Below are positions 60,713-64,000 of a stretch of 64,000 nucleotides of DNA, one piece after another (position 1 is the first letter of the stretch; each line of letters starts with the position of its first letter). Source of the DNA: Xenorhabdus kozodoii (lineage in GTDB: Bacteria > Pseudomonadota > Gammaproteobacteria > Enterobacterales > Enterobacteriaceae); contig NZ_NJCX01000001.1 of NCBI RefSeq assembly GCF_002632875.1, forward strand, positions 48,524 to 112,523. Direction: 5' to 3'. The notes under the pieces are model-generated. The model saw nothing but the letters and a program-made list of their open reading frames with translations, was not told the DNA's origin and did not search any database. Both the position numbers and the translations under genes were made by a program.

Positions 60713-62741
60713 TAAGTGGATACCATTCAGGAGAAAGAACAGGGCGAACCTCATTCATTTCTGGTTGATTGTTGAGAAAGTCATCAGGGTAATAGCCGAA
60801 GCTCTGCGCACCATTAAGCTGCAATTGACGCATCCATTCTGCTAATTGACGCCCAGGTATCGCGCTTTTATCTACAGGCTTGCGCCAATCTACGCTTTGC
60901 AGTTCAAAGACGGTTTTGTCCAGGGCCTGCGGGCGTTGGGCAACGGTTTTCACTAATCGGGATAACCATTGGTTGCTTTTTGATAGAGGCACATTCTCCA
61001 TTAATGGCATTGCCATTGGGGCAACCCAATCGTAGTGAGCCAGGAAATCGTCCAGATTTTGGGCGAACCACGCTTCGCTGTCGGGTTCCAGAATTGGCAG
61101 GGCAAAAATATTGCGCGCAGTTTTGAGCTGATAACCCCGGATTGATTTGAGTTCTTTGGTTAATTCGTTTGTAAAATCGACCAAATATTGACTTTTAAAG
61201 CGTGTCCACCGGGCGAACTGTTCTGGATCTTGCCGAATGTTAGCAATAGAGGCAGGTAACCCTGCGGCCTGATAGGCTTTGATGGCATCTGCGCCGGCAT
61301 CTTCAAAATCGGACATGACGGCATCATCATGGTACAGGATGCCCTGAAAAATGGCATGGGCAGCCAAATCCTGATAAATCTCTTTGATTCGTTGGCGATT
61401 CTCCGGGTTATAGGGGGATAAACGACGATATTGTGTCGGGTTGACAAACAGCTTGTTGTCACTTTCGTCATAACTCATCACCCGCGGGAGTGAAGGCGCC
61501 AGTTCAAATGCCAGCACCGGCATCCAGGCATAAACGTCAATGTTCAACCGGCTGTGCAGTTGCCAGGCAACACGGTTAAAGAGATCGGCTCGCATCGGTA
61601 GCCAGCGGTTAGGGAAATAGAGTTCATGGACATTGCCGTCACCTTTGGGATCCGCAAAGGCTTGCAGGAAAACGGTATTGACGCGCAGATCGGCAACACG
61701 CTGGACAAGTTTGTCAAGATTATGGGCTTGCTGGACGGGATCAGGATCATAAACATAGTCCAGATCAATATGGGCAATCCGCAAGATCGGCTTATTCTGT
61801 ACCTGGATCACCTGCTCAGCGAATTCTTTCAGGGAAGGGTTATGTGTGAGCAATATCCGCGGAACGTTATCAAGATTGTTAACATTTGCCAGCCCATTAT
61901 CCAGGGTCAATGCCATTTTGTAGCCGTAGCGTTTGGCGATTTCCAGCGTAATACCGTTATCCATGCCATAAGGCCAAATCCAAACCCGTGGTGGCTTGCC
62001 GGTGGCGGCGATAATTCGTTGGGTGATCGTGGCAATGTCCTTTTCCATTCGCTGGCGAAAGGCTGGCTCGCTTTCATATTGACCGGTTTTCGGGTTGTAA
62101 ATGCGAATGGCGGCGGCAGGCTCGGTATTGCCTTGCGGGTTAGCGATGGCGCCATAATGATGCTGATAAGTATGAGAGCCGATTTCCACTAAGCCAGATT
62201 GGGACATTTCAGCCACCTGTTCCCAGGTCGTGAAGCGCTCCCGCGGCACTATCAACCCACCAAAATCAACGGGTTTTTCGGCGGGTGCATCAACCCAGAT
62301 CCCAACAGGTGCCAGAATAGCGGGCCAGTTATAGGCTTTAAGCAGTGGAAACACTCGACGGTAAAAACTGCTATAGCCATCATCGAAAGTCAGCAATACA
62401 GCTTTGGGCGGCAATGGCGTTCCCCCCTGATTGGCAGTAAGAATTTGATCAACGGTAATCGGCTGGTAGCCATTTTCCCGCAACCAGGCAAATTGATCGC
62501 TCAGGGCGCTGGTACGGACTGACATAAAACGCTGATCTGCACCATCATCTTCGACATCATGATAAGCCAGAACCACAAAACCATTTTTAGGCCAAGGGCG
62601 TTCATTCATGGGGAGCGGTCGTTGCGCGGGTGGAACGAAATCAGGTTTTTCTGCGTATGCCTGCATGCCAAGCTGAGGAATGAACAGGCTAATGAGCAGT
62701 ACCAAGATCATTGACCAATGACGAAAAACGTTGTGTGTCAT
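60705..62741 (-). CDS. hmsF: PNAG N-deacetylase HmsF (PgaB-like)
   Basis: 678 residues. A signal peptide (about 1-30, ending AYA) is followed by a polysaccharide deacetylase domain with HDVEDD, TFDDGY and SHTYQHH (metal and catalytic residues). A C-terminal glycoside-hydrolase-like domain (about 310-670; [24 protein letters not shown]) follows. It deacetylates and cuts PNAG in the periplasm, allowing export. Odd: no Cys stands at the cleavage site, whereas E. coli PgaB is a lipoprotein. Confidence 0.93.
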   Translation of the reverse strand: MTHNVFRHWSMILVLLISLFIPQLGMQAYAEKPDFVPPAQRPLPMNERPWPKNGFVVLAYHDVEDDGADQRFMSVRTSALSDQFAWLRENGYQPITVDQILTANQGGTPLPPKAVLLTFDDGYSSFYRRVFPLLKAYNWPAILAPVGIWVDAPAEKPVDFGGLIVPRERFTTWEQVAEMSQSGLVEIGSHTYQHHYGAIANPQGNTEPAAAIRIYNPKTGQYESEPAFRQRMEKDIATITQRIIAATGKPPRVWIWPYGMDNGITLEIAKRYGYKMALTLDNGLANVNNLDNVPRILLTHNPSLKEFAEQVIQVQNKPILRIAHIDLDYVYDPDPVQQAHNLDKLVQRVADLRVNTVFLQAFADPKGDGNVHELYFPNRWLPMRADLFNRVAWQLHSRLNIDVYAWMPVLAFELAPSLPRVMSYDESDNKLFVNPTQYRRLSPYNPENRQRIKEIYQDLAAHAIFQGILYHDDAVMSDFEDAGADAIKAYQAAGLPASIANIRQDPEQFARWTRFKSQYLVDFTNELTKELKSIRGYQLKTARNIFALPILEPDSEAWFAQNLDDFLAHYDWVAPMAMPLMENVPLSKSNQWLSRLVKTVAQRPQALDKTVFELQSVDWRKPVDKSAIPGRQLAEWMRQLQLNGAQSFGYYPDDFLNNQPEMNEVRPVLSPEWYPLND

Positions 62742-62751
62742 AAAAAATCCT

Positions 62752-64000
62752 TTAGAACCGATAGGTTAAATCAAAAGCAGCTTGCAGATTACTTTCTCGT
62801 TTACCGTCGTAAGGGCGTTTATCCAGCGTGAGCCTGACCCCCGCATCAATGACATCATTCCACATAATGCGTTGGCCATATCCCACCATGGTGATCAGCC
62901 CACTGCCGTAGCCTTGCTGCCAATATTGCCCTATGCCGGCCACAATTTGCTGGCTCCAGACGGTTTGATAGTGCCGATACATGATGTGATCAGCTTCCAG
63001 TTCGGGCAGGAATGTAAAATCGCTTTTGGGATTGAAATAGGGCGTATTTTGATGGCTATTGTGAGCCGTGCTCAGTTCCAGCTTCCCATCAAGTGTGAGG
63101 TAAGGGGCGGTATATAGGCGTTGGAGGCCATCGATGCCATATTCAAAACGACGGTTGCCATCCGAGAAAAATGCAGGGGCAAAACGCGCAGCCCATTGGC
63201 TGCGTTCGCTGTATCGCCAGCGCGCATAAATTTGCCCACCATTGGCGTGGATATTGTTGCTCAATGCACGCAGGGGAGTTTGACGGGTAAGGCGCTCTGC
63301 AAATCCCCCCAGACGCCATTGGTCATTGAAGTCATACCAGCTTGCAATGCGTAAGCCCATCTTGCTGCCATGACGGTAATGACGCGCAGAAATTTCACCT
63401 TCCAGCCAAAGATCCCGCGAACGCCACTCTGCACCGCCTCGTAAATCACGGTTCAAGCCGCGACCTTCTGGAAATTGGCCACGATTGTAAGCCCCCCCGG
63501 CAAATAAGCGCCAATTATCCTCAACAGGAGGGCTATAAAGTAGGACATCAATATCTGAACTGTGCTTACCGCTTTCGGGATTATCTGAATTAATGCCTTG
63601 ATTGACCTTGACTTGCAGCTCTGACATATGATGCACATTGCGCAGACGGTCAAAACGTTTAGCGAGCATATTTTCTGGGGCGCGAGTGATAACGTCATCG
63701 GCCAGTAAATCCATCTGTTGCCATTCTTGCAGGGCAAGGGCGGTATAGCCTTGCTGAATTTCCAACGACAGGTTGCGATGATCAAGTCCTTCAATTTGCT
63801 TTAATTCACGCTCAGCACGGCGCGGCCAACCGCGATCCAGCCAGATAGCGGCCAGGTCAATCCGTAATTTTTGGTTGCCTGGGGCGGTGCGGGCTAAATG
63901 GGTAAACCGTTTTTCTGCTTCGGGAAGATCGCCACGTAATTGGGCAGACTCTGCCAGAAATTGCTGCCCTTGGAGCCAGTCTTCATTAGGGGCGCGAACG
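62752..64000 (-). CDS. hmsH: PNAG outer-membrane porin HmsH (PgaA-like), partial
   Basis: The frame stays open to the right edge, giving about 415 C-terminal residues of an expected ~800. The first visible part (about 100 residues, with ARTAPGNQKLRIDLAAIWLDRGW) has TPR-like repeats that would bind PgaB/HmsF. The rest is a beta-barrel with alternating aromatic strands, ending in TYRF with the C-terminal Phe typical of outer-membrane barrels. It forms the export channel for PNAG. First gene of hmsHFRS, 10 bp before hmsF. Confidence 0.92.
   Translation of the reverse strand, partial: VRAPNEDWLQGQQFLAESAQLRGDLPEAEKRFTHLARTAPGNQKLRIDLAAIWLDRGWPRRAERELKQIEGLDHRNLSLEIQQGYTALALQEWQQMDLLADDVITRAPENMLAKRFDRLRNVHHMSELQVKVNQGINSDNPESGKHSSDIDVLLYSPPVEDNWRLFAGGAYNRGQFPEGRGLNRDLRGGAEWRSRDLWLEGEISARHYRHGSKMGLRIASWYDFNDQWRLGGFAERLTRQTPLRALSNNIHANGGQIYARWRYSERSQWAARFAPAFFSDGNRRFEYGIDGLQRLYTAPYLTLDGKLELSTAHNSHQNTPYFNPKSDFTFLPELEADHIMYRHYQTVWSQQIVAGIGQYWQQGYGSGLITMVGYGQRIMWNDVIDAGVRLTLDKRPYDGKRESNLQAAFDLTYRF

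Overview
The window reads as chromosomal DNA of an entomopathogenic enterobacterium, most probably Xenorhabdus (or its close relative Photorhabdus). The reasons are E. coli-like synteny from ackA/pta through hxpA, yfbS, yfbR, alaA and lrhA to nuoA-N, combined with non-ribosomal peptide synthetase (NRPS) genes, SyrD/PvdE-type peptide exporters and many AT-rich intergenic regions. This assignment comes from recalled family and synteny knowledge, not from a database search.

Left end (1-10638, all minus strand): a peptide natural-product cluster. An ABC exporter is followed by a C-A-T NRPS whose adenylation domain carries a serine-type code. A second NRPS (C-A-T-C-A...) runs off the left edge, inside the A3 motif of its second module. 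The product is unknown to me. Next, 11640-19988 (plus): the full arginine succinyltransferase operon astC-A-D-B-E, then a CycA-like amino acid permease and a small GNAT-like protein of unknown role.

20074-31361: core metabolism. It holds ackA-pta (acetate node), yfbV, the HAD phosphatase hxpA, the transporter yfbS, the deoxynucleotidase yfbR, alanine aminotransferase alaA and the LysR regulator lrhA (hexA in Photorhabdus). yfbU, found here in E. coli, is absent. 32079-47075: the 13-gene complex I operon nuoA-B-CD-E-F-G-H-I-J-K-L-M-N, closed by a strong terminator.

47188-54897: an accessory zone. It contains a second SyrD-like exporter, the decayed remains of an NRPS thioesterase beside it, an AT-rich 522-residue protein with a Big-1-like Ig segment, a sulfur-responsive ArsR/BigR-type regulator with a truncated YeeE gene, an orphan PAAR spike protein, and a hipBA-like toxin-antitoxin pair with a long operator-like inverted repeat.

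54993-64000 (all minus): a biofilm/c-di-GMP block. It holds an EAL phosphodiesterase, the yfiR-dgcN-yfiB module, and hmsH(partial)-F-R-S for poly-N-acetylglucosamine synthesis and export. Synthesis of c-di-GMP (DgcN), its breakdown (EAL) and its probable target (HmsR/HmsS) lie side by side. A family of ~100-bp palindromic elements (five good copies, one decayed) is scattered through intergenic gaps. I saw no tRNA, rRNA, CRISPR array or intact insertion sequence.
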